Positions 1-7,134 of a DNA stretch of 7,570 nt are shown piece after piece; positions within the stretch are counted from its first letter, which is position 1; the number at the start of each line of letters is the position of its first letter. The notes under the pieces were generated by a model that saw nothing but the letters and a program-made list of their open reading frames with translations, did not search any database and was not told where the DNA came from. A program made the translations under genes and the position numbers. Location: contig CALLNG010000104.1 in the NCBI GenBank assembly GCA_938005345.1, forward strand, positions 1 to 7,570, in the 5' to 3' direction. This DNA comes from an uncultured Clostridia bacterium. Its GTDB lineage: Bacteria > Bacillota > Clostridia > RUG12999.

Positions 1-2
1 AC

Positions 3-596
3 ACCGGGAATATTCCGCTGGTGGCAGACATCTCATCCATCGTATTATCTGAGCCAATTGATGTAAACAAGTTTGGTTTGTTGTATGCTGGGGCTCAGAA
101 AAATATGGGACCAGCTGGCGTGACTGTTGTCATTGTCCGTAAAGATTTAATTGGCAATGCAATGGAATTTACTCCTACCATGCTGAAATATGAAACTCAT
201 GTAAAAGACCGCTCCATGTACAATACACCACCGACCTATGCTATTTACATTTGTAAGTTAGTGTTGGAATGGGTGAAGAAAATGGGAGGTACAGAAGCGC
301 TGAAAGAAATTAATACGGAAAAAGCAAATATTCTGTACCATTATTTAGATGAGTCTGACATGTTCCGTGGTACCGTTGTAAAAGAGGACCGTTCTTTGAT
401 GAACGTACCGTTTGTAACAGATTCCGATGAATTAAATCAAAAATTCATTGCAGAAGCTGCCCAAAATGGACTAGTGAATTTGAAAGGGCATCGTACAGTA
501 GGCGGTATGCGCGCGAGTATTTATAATGGAATGCCTGTGAAAGGCGTGCAGGCGCTGGTAGATTTCATGAAAGCATTTGAAGCAAAAAATAAATAA
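3..596 (+). CDS. serC: Phosphoserine aminotransferase, C-terminal part (gene cut by window start)
   Basis: SerC is a cytoplasmic PLP enzyme (fold-type I, class V aminotransferase) that converts 3-phosphohydroxypyruvate plus glutamate to phosphoserine and 2-oxoglutarate, the second step of serine synthesis; many homologues also serve pyridoxal phosphate synthesis. The frame is already open at position 3 and codes TGNIPLVADISS, so the GTG at 21 is an internal valine and not a start. The PLP-binding lysine lies in the motif AGAQKNMGPAG (Lys codon 99-101). The ADISS stretch just before it carries the aspartate that contacts the PLP ring nitrogen. Near the C-terminus LKGHRTVGGMRASIYN is the family's substrate-phosphate binding signature with its His-Arg pair. 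About 198 codons are present; the family is usually about 360 residues, so roughly the first 45% lies upstream. The stop is 594-596, and serA follows after 16 bases, which fits a serC-serA operon. Identification is firm; the missing 5' end and its promoter cannot be described. Confidence 0.95.
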   Translation, partial: TGNIPLVADISSIVLSEPIDVNKFGLLYAGAQKNMGPAGVTVVIVRKDLIGNAMEFTPTMLKYETHVKDRSMYNTPPTYAIYICKLVLEWVKKMGGTEALKEINTEKANILYHYLDESDMFRGTVVKEDRSLMNVPFVTDSDELNQKFIAEAAQNGLVNLKGHRTVGGMRASIYNGMPVKGVQALVDFMKAFEAKNK

Positions 597-612
597 AAGC
601 GGGTGTATAACT

Positions 613-1773
613 ATGTTTACTATCAAAACTTTAAACAAAATTGCTGCCTGTGGTATCGAAAAATTCGGCAGCGATTATCAGATTTCCGACGGCGAGACCA
701 ATCCCGATGGAATTGTCTTGCGCAGTTTTAATATGCATGAAATGGAATTGCCTTCTAATTTAAAGGCAATTGCCCGTGCTGGTGCGGGTGTGAACAACAT
801 CCCAATTGATGTATGTAGCGAGAAGGGCATTGTTGTATTTAATACGCCAGGAGCGAATGCCAATGCTGTTAAAGAATTGGTCATTGCCGGGTTACTGCTC
901 GCTTCTCGCAAAATCACGGACGCTGTTATTTGGGCTAAGTCTCTGGAAGGGGAAGAAGGCGTTGCAAAATTAGTGGAGAAAGGGAAATCGAATTTTGTAG
1001 GGCCAGAAATTTCAGGAAAAACGCTTGGTGTCATTGGGCTTGGTGCCATTGGTGTTATGGTTGCCAATGCAGCCTACCATCTTGGTATGAATGTGATTGG
1101 ATACGATCCCTATATCTCCATTGATGCAGCTTGGAATTTGTCCCACAACATTGAACGGGAAAATGATTTGCAAGCATTGGTTGCAAAATGTGATTATATT
1201 ACGTTGCATGTTCCGCAAAACGACAGTACTAAAGGTATGATTAATAAAGAGGTCATTGACGTAGCAAAAGATGGATTGCGTGTGTTGAATTTTGCGCGCG
1301 GTGGTTTGGTGAATAACACCGATATGGCTGCTGCTTTGGAATCTGGAAAAATATCTTGCTATGTGACAGATTTTCCTGATGAATCGGTTTTGAAGATGAA
1401 AAATGTCATTGCAATACCGCATTTGGGAGCATCTACGCCAGAATCGGAAGATAATTGTGCGACTATGGCGTGCAGTCAATTAAAAGATTTTCTGGAAAAT
1501 GGAAATGTAGTCAATTCAGTGAACTTTCCTGAATGTGTAATGCCGCGCAGTGCAAAAGAACGTTTGTTTATTGCACATAAAAATATCCCTAAAATGATTA
1601 GTTTGTCAACGCAGGCATTTGCAGATAAGGGGATTAACATTGAAAATATGATTAATAAATCAAAGGGAGAATTAGCAATTACTCTGATTGATACCAATAC
1701 CGATGTTTCGGAAGCAGATATTGCGATGATTGAATCGTTGGATGGCGTTTTGGCTGTTCGTATCATTCAATAA
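613..1773 (+). CDS. serA: D-3-phosphoglycerate dehydrogenase, short ACT-domain type
   Basis: SerA oxidises 3-phosphoglycerate to 3-phosphohydroxypyruvate with NAD, the first and usually controlled step of serine synthesis; its product is the substrate of the SerC encoded just upstream. The protein has 386 residues. The Rossmann glycine motif is GLGAIG (142-147), and the NAD-binding acid is Asp165 in GYDPY. The catalytic trio of D-2-hydroxyacid dehydrogenases can be read as Arg229 (NFARGGLV), Glu257 (DFPDES) and His270 (IPHLGAST). A C-terminal ACT domain covers about 316-386 and probably binds a regulatory amino acid such as serine (family knowledge). The additional ASB domain of longer SerA forms is absent. 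I chose ATG 613 because family-like sequence begins there and a GGGTG element sits 7 bases upstream; the in-frame ATG at 577 would overlap serC. The ribosome site is weak, so coupling to serC translation is likely. A hairpin terminator follows. SerA rather than another hydroxyacid dehydrogenase is supported by the serC neighbour and ACT domain. Confidence 0.93.
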   Translation: MFTIKTLNKIAACGIEKFGSDYQISDGETNPDGIVLRSFNMHEMELPSNLKAIARAGAGVNNIPIDVCSEKGIVVFNTPGANANAVKELVIAGLLLASRKITDAVIWAKSLEGEEGVAKLVEKGKSNFVGPEISGKTLGVIGLGAIGVMVANAAYHLGMNVIGYDPYISIDAAWNLSHNIERENDLQALVAKCDYITLHVPQNDSTKGMINKEVIDVAKDGLRVLNFARGGLVNNTDMAAALESGKISCYVTDFPDESVLKMKNVIAIPHLGASTPESEDNCATMACSQLKDFLENGNVVNSVNFPECVMPRSAKERLFIAHKNIPKMISLSTQAFADKGINIENMINKSKGELAITLIDTNTDVSEADIAMIESLDGVLAVRIIQ

Positions 1774-1809
1774 AGAAGGGAATGCGTACCAGTCAAATAA
1801 ATGTCCGTA

Positions 1810-1836
1810 ACACCCCTTACTTTTGGTAAGGGGTGT
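1810..1836 (+). terminator. Intrinsic terminator after serC-serA
   Basis: An 11-bp perfect stem (1810-1820 pairing with 1826-1836, arm ACACCCCTTAC) closes a 5-base TTTTG loop. It is followed by a T-rich but interrupted tract up to about 1852, not an unbroken T-run. Its position 36 bases after the serA stop and ahead of pth fits the end of the serine operon. Because the T-tract is interrupted, termination may be incomplete, and some read-through into pth-mfd is possible (inference). The stem itself is seen directly. Confidence 0.8.
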
Positions 1837-1877
1837 ATTTGTGTTGTATTTTGTAAATGATAGGAAGAAAAGGACAG

Positions 1878-1884
1878 AAAGGAG
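1878..1884 (+). promoter_or_regulatory. Ribosome binding site of pth
   Basis: AAAGGAG is a strong Shine-Dalgarno match 12 bases before ATG 1897, which is longer than the usual 6-9. The start is nevertheless fixed, because an in-frame TAA stop (1891-1893) lies two codons before this ATG and the family motif begins right after it. Confidence 0.75.
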
Positions 1885-1896
1885 CGGCCGTAAAAT

Positions 1897-2460
1897 ATGT
1901 ATGCAATCATCGGTCTGGGCAATCCAGGCAGCAAATATGAAGGAACGCGCCACAATGTCGGTTTTGATATGATTGATCATATTTCAGACAGCTATCAAAT
2001 TAGAATTAAGCAACTTAAATTTAAATCATTATGTGGAGAGGGAATCATCCAAGGGGAAAAGGTTCTTTTGATAAAACCACAAACTTTTATGAATCTTAGC
2101 GGCGAAAGTGTTCGGGAAGTAAAAAACTACTATAAACTTCCTAACGAGAATATAATTGTGATATATGATGATGTCAGTTTAGATGTAGGCCGTATCCGTA
2201 TCCGTCCCAAGGGAAGCGATGGTGGACATAATGGTATGAAGAGCATTATCTACCAGTTGAACTCAGATGTATTTCCACGTATCCGGATTGGTATTGGGGC
2301 TCGGCCATCCCAAATGGACCTTGCAAATTATGCTTTGGGGCATTTTACCTCTGATGAACAAAAAATATTAGCAGAAACGCAGAAACGGGTGGAGCATGTG
2401 CTTCCACTGCTTATGAAATTTGGCGTTTCTTATGCAATGAATGAAGTAAATGGAGGATAA
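1897..2460 (+). CDS. pth: Peptidyl-tRNA hydrolase (bacterial Pth family)
   Basis: Pth cleaves the ester bond between peptide and tRNA in peptidyl-tRNAs that drop off ribosomes, freeing tRNA for reuse; it is a small soluble cytoplasmic enzyme and essential in many bacteria. The 187-residue length is typical. Family signatures appear in order. The N-terminal GLGNPGSKYEGTRHNVGF contains Asn9 and catalytic His19 (equivalent to His20 of E. coli). PQTFMNLSGESV holds Asn66. YDDVSLDVGRIRIRPKG holds Asp91, the acid that orients the histidine. GSDGGHNGMKSI holds His111 and Asn112. All key residues are present, so the enzyme should be active. ATG 1897 is the earliest possible start, since a TAA is in frame two codons upstream. 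The last codons (GGA GGA TAA) double as the ribosome site for mfd, whose start lies only 4 bases after the pth stop. The pth-mfd linkage is widespread in Firmicutes; the fin gene found between them in Bacillus subtilis is not present here. I see no convincing promoter in the 60 bases before the gene. Confidence 0.96.
   Translation: MYAIIGLGNPGSKYEGTRHNVGFDMIDHISDSYQIRIKQLKFKSLCGEGIIQGEKVLLIKPQTFMNLSGESVREVKNYYKLPNENIIVIYDDVSLDVGRIRIRPKGSDGGHNGMKSIIYQLNSDVFPRIRIGIGARPSQMDLANYALGHFTSDEQKILAETQKRVEHVLPLLMKFGVSYAMNEVNGG
2452..2456 (+). promoter_or_regulatory. Ribosome binding site of mfd, inside the end of pth
   Basis: GGAGG lies 8 bases before ATG 2465, an optimal spacing. It decides the mfd start: the other in-frame ATG at 2450 overlaps this very element and has no such site at a useful distance. 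Because the site is within translated pth codons, ribosomes finishing pth probably help start mfd (inference). Confidence 0.85.
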
Positions 2461-2464
2461 TCCA

Positions 2465-5400
2465 ATGGCAGCATTAACAGGAGTCTTAGACCGTTTGGCA
2501 GAGTATCAAACGGTTCTTTCAGCTGTGCAAAAAAAAGGTGCAAAAGTATCGGTTAGCGGAATTACAGAAAGTGCACGCGCCCATCTGATTGGAGAATTGA
2601 TGCAAAAAACCGACAAAATTAGTTTAACTGTTGTTTCAAATATGATGGATGCCCGCAGCTTGGCAGAAGATATTGGTGTTTTAATTGGGCCAGAGCATGT
2701 AAAATTGTATGCACCAAAGGATTATATATTTCATCCAATTGAAGCCAGCGATATGCAGGTAATTCATGAACGGTTAAATGTTTTAAGGGAGGTACATCTA
2801 CATCACTCACCGCTTGCTGTCGTAACAACAATCGAGGCTTTGATGCAATATACGCTTCCTGTATCAACTTGGGATCAGTTGACTTTTACCTTTCATCCTG
2901 GTGAGAGCTACAATTTAAAAGAATTGTCACAAAAATTTTCCTTAATGGGCTACAAACGTAGTGAAACGGTGGAGGGGATCGGACAATTTAGTATTCGTGG
3001 CGGCATTTTAGATATTTTTTCTCCAGCAGCCGAACAACCAATACGCGTAGAATTTTTTGATGATGAAGTGGACACGGTACGTTACTTTGACCCAGAAACG
3101 CAGCGCTCTGAACCACTTGAGAAAGAGGTTGAAATTATTTGCTGCCGAGAATCAGTTTTTGATCAAGAACGGGCGGAAAAAATTGCTGATATACTCAGTA
3201 AAATAAAACATGTCAATTTAAGCAGCGAAGTTCTACAGGATATGGAATCATTTCGCCAGCAGCATTATTTTCCTGCTGTCGATAAATATATTCCTTTGTT
3301 GTTTGACAAATTTCCTACTTTGTTATCCTATTTTGAGCCGGATGACTTGATTTTTTTAGACTATCCAAATGGTTTATGGGACCGCTGTGATACGCTGCTT
3401 CGCGATTTTCATGACCAAATCACGGATTTAATCGAACATAATAAAATGCCGCATCTGGAAGGTGCCTATTTGCTAGATGCATTTACGATTGCCAGACTTT
3501 TAAAAACCAATACAGTGATTAGCACCAGTGGTATTCATACGCAAAATGAATATCTTTCTCCTACTTGTTCCGTCAATCTTACATCGCGTAATTTACAGGC
3601 ATATCAAGGTAATATTCAGCTTATTTTGGAAGATATGAAGTATTGGTACGAAAAACATTATGCGGTTGATGTATTAGCCGGAAACAAACAGCGCGCACAG
3701 ACGTTTCAGGAGACACTGCTTGAAAACGGTATCTCCTCTTCATTTAGTGAGGATGGAACACCGGCTGTTGAAGGACAGGTTGTACTGCATGAAGGTTCCT
3801 TTTCGCGCGGATTTGAATATCCATTGCTAAACCATGTTTTTATTAGCAATCGTGAATTATTTGGTGGACAGCGCCGCAAAGTTCGCCGGCGTAAAATGAA
3901 AGGAGAACGCATTCGTTCCTATCAGGATTTGGAGGAAGGGGATTATGTGGTTCACCAGGTACATGGCATTGGCCGGTATCTGGGTATTAATCGAATTGAA
4001 GTAGATGGGAAGATTAAGGACTATCTCAAAATTGCTTATAAAGGGAATGATATCCTCTACGTACCTGCCACACAACTCGACAGCATCAATAAATATCTTA
4101 GTGCAGAAGCAACAGGTGTCAAATTAAATAAAATGGGTGGAAGTGACTTTGCAAAAGCAAAAGCACGAGTACAAAAAAATGCGGAGGACATTGCAAAACA
4201 GCTGCTGGAACTTTATGCCCAGAGGCAAACCACCCGTGGTTTTGCCTTTTCACCGGATACGGATTGGCAAAATGCATTTGAACAGTCCTTTGAATATGAA
4301 GAAACAGAAGACCAGCTAACCTGTATTCAAGACATCAAAAAAGACATGGAAGCGCCGCGCCCGATGGACCGACTTCTATGCGGTGACGTTGGTTTCGGTA
4401 AAACAGAGGTAGCAATTCGCGCTGCATTTAAAGCAGTTATGGATGATAAGCAGGTTGCCTATTTGGTACCAACTACCATCTTAGCACAACAGCAGTACAA
4501 TACATTCAAACAGCGCATGAAAGATTATCCAATACAAATTGAAATGCTATGCCGGTTCCGTACGCCGAAACAGCAGAAAGATATCGTAAAAAAAGTATCA
4601 AATGGATCTATCAATATTATTATCGGTACTCACCGTTTACTGCAAAAAGATGTTTCCTTTCAGGATTTAGGGCTTCTTGTAATTGATGAAGAACAGCGTT
4701 TTGGCGTAAAGGATAAAGAGAAGATCAAAGCACTTAAACAAAATATTGATGTTTTGACTCTAACCGCAACGCCTATACCGCGAACTCTTCATATGGCAAT
4801 GATTGGAATTCGTGATATGAGTGTTATTGCCAATCCCCCTGAAAATCGTCATCCAGTACAAACATTTATTTTGGAATATGATCGTGATGTCATTCGAGAA
4901 GCAATTCAAAAGGAGTTGGGGAGGGGAGGTCAGGTATACTATGTGCACAACCGTGTAGAAGGAATTGAGCGGGTAGCGGAAGAGATTTCAAAAATGGTAC
5001 CGGAAGCAAGAATTGCTGTAGGACATGGGAAAATGAGTGAGCGGGAATTAGAAGAAATCATGATGGAAACACTTAGTGGTGAAATAGACGTTTTGGTGTG
5101 CACTACTATCATTGAAACTGGATTGGATATAACCAATATTAATACTATCATTATTGAAAATGCGGATTGTATGGGATTATCACAGCTCTATCAACTGCGG
5201 GGGAGGGTAGGACGCTCAAACCGGTTGGCCTATTGTTATCTAACCTACCGCCGTGATAAAGTACTACAAGAAGTGGCAGTAAAACGGTTGATGGCAATCA
5301 AGGAATTCACTGAATTTGGTTCTGGGTTTAAAATTGCGATGCGCGATCTAGAAATACGCGGCGCCGGAAATCTATTAGGGGCACAACAACATGGCGCAAT

Positions 5401-5923
5401 GGAGGCTGTTGGATATGATATGTATTGTAATTTGTTGCAGAAAGCCATCGCAAAGCAACGCGGCCAAGAGGTAAAAGAAGAGATTATGACATCCATTGAA
5501 GTGAGTGTTAGCGCCTATATCCCTGAAGAATTTATTGACAGCCATTCGCTTCGCATTGAGGTTTATAAACGGATTGCCTCCGTCTCATCAAAACAGGAGG
5601 CACAAGATGTCATAGATGAACTGATTGACCGCTTTGGTGAGCCGCCAGCATGTGTCAACCATTTAATTCATATTGCCCAACTGAAACATCAGGCTTCAGA
5701 CTGTGGTATTACAGATATTGTACAAAAGCAACAGCGTTTGTTATTCTATTTAGACCCTAGGCAGCCATTGAAACCAGAAAAGGTGAAAGAATTGGCAAAA
5801 ACGCATTTGCGCAAATTATTATATTCGGGCGGAGAAAAACCATATTTGACCTATCTTCTCAGTTCGACTAACGAAACAGATGTTCTTCAATCAATTTCAA
5901 ACGTTTTAAATTCCATGAAATGA
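2465..5923 (+). CDS. mfd: Transcription-repair coupling factor Mfd
   Basis: Mfd is a DNA translocase that binds RNA polymerase stalled at DNA damage, pushes it off the template and recruits UvrA for nucleotide excision repair. From ATG 2465 it has 1152 residues, near the usual 1150-1180. The N-terminal UvrB-like module includes a degenerate nucleotide-binding segment (about 28-40) and the motif GQFSIRGGILDIF (173-185). A weakly conserved middle follows. The RNA polymerase-interacting domain starts near 488 with GDYVVHQVHGIGRYLG and runs to about 560. The SF2 translocase has Walker A GDVGFGKTE (640-648, Lys646), the DEEQ box (741-744), TATPIPRT (767-774) and motif VI QLRGRVGR (910-917). The RecG-type TRG element includes RDLEIRGAGNLLG (960-972). 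The C-terminal domain that masks the UvrA-binding surface follows from about 1010. No key residue is missing and the frame is unbroken. It is coupled to pth, and the next gene's promoter begins right after its stop. Confidence 0.98.
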   Translation: MAALTGVLDRLAEYQTVLSAVQKKGAKVSVSGITESARAHLIGELMQKTDKISLTVVSNMMDARSLAEDIGVLIGPEHVKLYAPKDYIFHPIEASDMQVIHERLNVLREVHLHHSPLAVVTTIEALMQYTLPVSTWDQLTFTFHPGESYNLKELSQKFSLMGYKRSETVEGIGQFSIRGGILDIFSPAAEQPIRVEFFDDEVDTVRYFDPETQRSEPLEKEVEIICCRESVFDQERAEKIADILSKIKHVNLSSEVLQDMESFRQQHYFPAVDKYIPLLFDKFPTLLSYFEPDDLIFLDYPNGLWDRCDTLLRDFHDQITDLIEHNKMPHLEGAYLLDAFTIARLLKTNTVISTSGIHTQNEYLSPTCSVNLTSRNLQAYQGNIQLILEDMKYWYEKHYAVDVLAGNKQRAQTFQETLLENGISSSFSEDGTPAVEGQVVLHEGSFSRGFEYPLLNHVFISNRELFGGQRRKVRRRKMKGERIRSYQDLEEGDYVVHQVHGIGRYLGINRIEVDGKIKDYLKIAYKGNDILYVPATQLDSINKYLSAEATGVKLNKMGGSDFAKAKARVQKNAEDIAKQLLELYAQRQTTRGFAFSPDTDWQNAFEQSFEYEETEDQLTCIQDIKKDMEAPRPMDRLLCGDVGFGKTEVAIRAAFKAVMDDKQVAYLVPTTILAQQQYNTFKQRMKDYPIQIEMLCRFRTPKQQKDIVKKVSNGSINIIIGTHRLLQKDVSFQDLGLLVIDEEQRFGVKDKEKIKALKQNIDVLTLTATPIPRTLHMAMIGIRDMSVIANPPENRHPVQTFILEYDRDVIREAIQKELGRGGQVYYVHNRVEGIERVAEEISKMVPEARIAVGHGKMSERELEEIMMETLSGEIDVLVCTTIIETGLDITNINTIIIENADCMGLSQLYQLRGRVGRSNRLAYCYLTYRRDKVLQEVAVKRLMAIKEFTEFGSGFKIAMRDLEIRGAGNLLGAQQHGAMEAVGYDMYCNLLQKAIAKQRGQEVKEEIMTSIEVSVSAYIPEEFIDSHSLRIEVYKRIASVSSKQEAQDVIDELIDRFGEPPACVNHLIHIAQLKHQASDCGITDIVQKQQRLLFYLDPRQPLKPEKVKELAKTHLRKLLYSGGEKPYLTYLLSSTNETDVLQSISNVLNSMK

Positions 5924-5952
5924 TTGCATCTGTCTTAAAGATAGTGTATAAT
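5924..5952 (+). promoter_or_regulatory. Sigma-A type promoter of the parvulin lipoprotein gene
   Basis: A -35 box TTGCAT (5924-5929; consensus TTGACA, four of six match) and a perfect -10 box TATAAT (5947-5952) are separated by 17 bases, the ideal spacing for the housekeeping sigma factor. The -35 box starts on the base after the mfd stop codon. The start of transcription would be near 5958-5960, giving a leader of about 47 bases with the ribosome site near its end. No terminator lies between mfd and this promoter, so transcription from pth-mfd could also continue into the gene. The boxes are seen directly; promoter activity is inferred. Confidence 0.8.
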
Positions 5953-5989
5953 AATATGCATGTAGGCTTTACTGAAAAAGAAAGAAAAG

Positions 5990-5998
5990 AAGGAGAGG
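5990..5998 (+). promoter_or_regulatory. Ribosome binding site of the parvulin lipoprotein gene
   Basis: AAGGAGAGG lies 8 bases before ATG 6007 (11 bases counted from the AAGGAG core). It picks 6007 over the in-frame ATGs at 5920 and 5956. The first of these is inside mfd and both precede or overlap the predicted transcription start. Starting at 6007 also puts a clean lipoprotein signal peptide at the N-terminus. Confidence 0.85.
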
Positions 5999-6006
5999 AT
6001 ATACAA

Positions 6007-7038
6007 ATGAAACATAGAGTAAAAATAGCTAGCCTGTTATTAGGAATCATTTTTTTGCTGTCTGGATGTAAGATTGAAAATATTGCGTATGCTGCGACTA
6101 TTAATGGAGAACAGGTACCAATCGCAGAGTACCGGTATGTTTTTGAAAACAACAAGTCCTATATAGCACAGAAAATCAGCAGTGATGGAAATGTGGATTG
6201 GGAAACTGCTACCTATGAAGGTAAAAGCGCAAAAGAAGCGGTACACGATGAGGCAATGAAACAAATTACCCAGTTATATATCGGCGCACAAAAGGCGCAG
6301 GAAGCTGGTATTGTACCCGATAATGAAAGTAATCAATATGTCCGGCAATATCGCGAACAAATCATTCAAAGTGCTGGCAGTGAATCTCAATATAATGCTT
6401 ATTTGAAGGAAATAGGGACAACCGATGATGCTGTCAAAAGCATTTTTGAAAAAAATTATTTGTTAAGCCGTCTATTAGAACAGTATATGCAAACCGATCC
6501 AGATTTTCAGTTGACAGAAGAAGACTATCAAACCTATTTCTTTGATAACTATGTAAAGGCGAAACATATTTTGTTTAGAACTGTAGATGATAATCGTCAA
6601 CCATTGGATGATACTGTAGTTGCTGAGGCAGAACAAAATGCGAAAGACACTTTGGCACAGCTACAAGGTGGGGCTGATTTTGATACGCTCATGAACGAAT
6701 TATCGGAGGATCCGGGTTTGGCTACCAATCCAAACGGGTACATCTTTGGACATGATATGATGGATCCACCCTTTGAAGAGGCAGCTTATGCATTGGTTCC
6801 AGGTGAAATCAGTAATGTAGTGAAAGGGGCAAGTGGCTTCCATATTTTAAAACGAATTGAACTGACAGAGGCAGACTATGAAGAATTCAAGTCACAACAA
6901 ATTCAACAAAATGTAACAGGTGCGGATTATTTGGCCAATGAAGCATTGTCTACTCAATTTGAACAATCATTGGAAGAGGCTGCAAGTACTGTTACCATTG
7001 AGCGCAATGAATCAGAATTAAATAAAATAAAGTTTTAA
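6007..7038 (+). CDS. prsA: PrsA-like peptidyl-prolyl cis-trans isomerase, lipoprotein (parvulin family)
   Basis: This is probably a membrane-anchored foldase on the outer face of the cytoplasmic membrane that assists folding of secreted proteins. The 343-residue product starts with a lipoprotein signal: basic MKHRVK, a hydrophobic stretch (about 7-18) and a lipobox LLSGC with the lipid-attachment cysteine at 21. After a short linker, TINGEQVPIAEY (about 32-43) begins the SurA/PrsA-type helical chaperone part, which extends to about 175. The parvulin (rotamase) domain covers about 182-284. It opens with VKAKHILF (His187), passes through the GGADFDTLMNELSEDP and GYIFGHDMM segments, and closes with GFHILKRIE (His279). 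A charged tail follows. Length and layout match PrsA and related clostridial foldases, though assignment as the orthologue of Bacillus PrsA rather than a paralogue is uncertain, so the gene symbol is provisional. It follows mfd but has its own promoter and a terminator behind it. Confidence 0.9.
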   Translation: MKHRVKIASLLLGIIFLLSGCKIENIAYAATINGEQVPIAEYRYVFENNKSYIAQKISSDGNVDWETATYEGKSAKEAVHDEAMKQITQLYIGAQKAQEAGIVPDNESNQYVRQYREQIIQSAGSESQYNAYLKEIGTTDDAVKSIFEKNYLLSRLLEQYMQTDPDFQLTEEDYQTYFFDNYVKAKHILFRTVDDNRQPLDDTVVAEAEQNAKDTLAQLQGGADFDTLMNELSEDPGLATNPNGYIFGHDMMDPPFEEAAYALVPGEISNVVKGASGFHILKRIELTEADYEEFKSQQIQQNVTGADYLANEALSTQFEQSLEEAASTVTIERNESELNKIKF

Positions 7039-7069
7039 CCATCATAAAGGATCAACCTTATATGTGTAT

Positions 7070-7131
7070 AAAAAAGGCCATAACTTGTAAAATTCATGTT
7101 TCATGTGAATTTTTGCAAGAATGGCCTTTTT
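7070..7131. terminator. Bidirectional intrinsic terminator between convergent genes
   Basis: The outer arms AAAAAGGCCAT (7071-7081) and ATGGCCTTTTT (7121-7131) pair perfectly. Inside, after a small internal loop, 7084-7092 pairs with 7111-7119 (one G-T pair) and 7093-7096 with 7106-7109 around a single-base bulge, making one long imperfect hairpin. T-runs flank it in both directions: TTTTT at 7127-7131 on plus and six A at 7070-7075 that read as T on minus. It lies between the stop of the parvulin gene and the stop of the convergent AraC gene, so it can serve both. Confidence 0.85.
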
Positions 7132-7134
7132 GAA

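Noticed and set aside
577..612. Upstream ATG for serA at 577
   Set aside because: It overlaps the last codons of serC, has no ribosome site, and would add 12 residues not expected for the family.
678..1766. Three minus-strand open frames (678-1067, 1012-1479, 1476-1766) opposite serA
   Set aside because: They lie fully inside serA, which has a continuous motif-rich translation; their own translations show no recognisable domain and no ribosome sites were apparent. They are shadows of codon usage.
1823..1852. Possible promoter TTGGTA with an 18-base spacer and TATTTT before pth
   Set aside because: Both boxes are poor, and the -35 would lie inside the terminator stem; chance match in T-rich DNA is more likely.
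1672..1980. Minus-strand frames across the serA-pth gap (1672-1980, 1767-1955)
   Set aside because: They run through the terminator hairpin and into pth, and their products look like no family.
4137..4319. 60-codon plus-strand frame inside mfd
   Set aside because: It is in another frame within the conserved RNA polymerase-binding to translocase part of mfd; no sign of independent expression.
5920..6006. Upstream ATG at 5920 for the foldase gene
   Set aside because: It is in the end of mfd and before the predicted transcription start, and it would bury the lipoprotein signal peptide 29 residues inside the protein.
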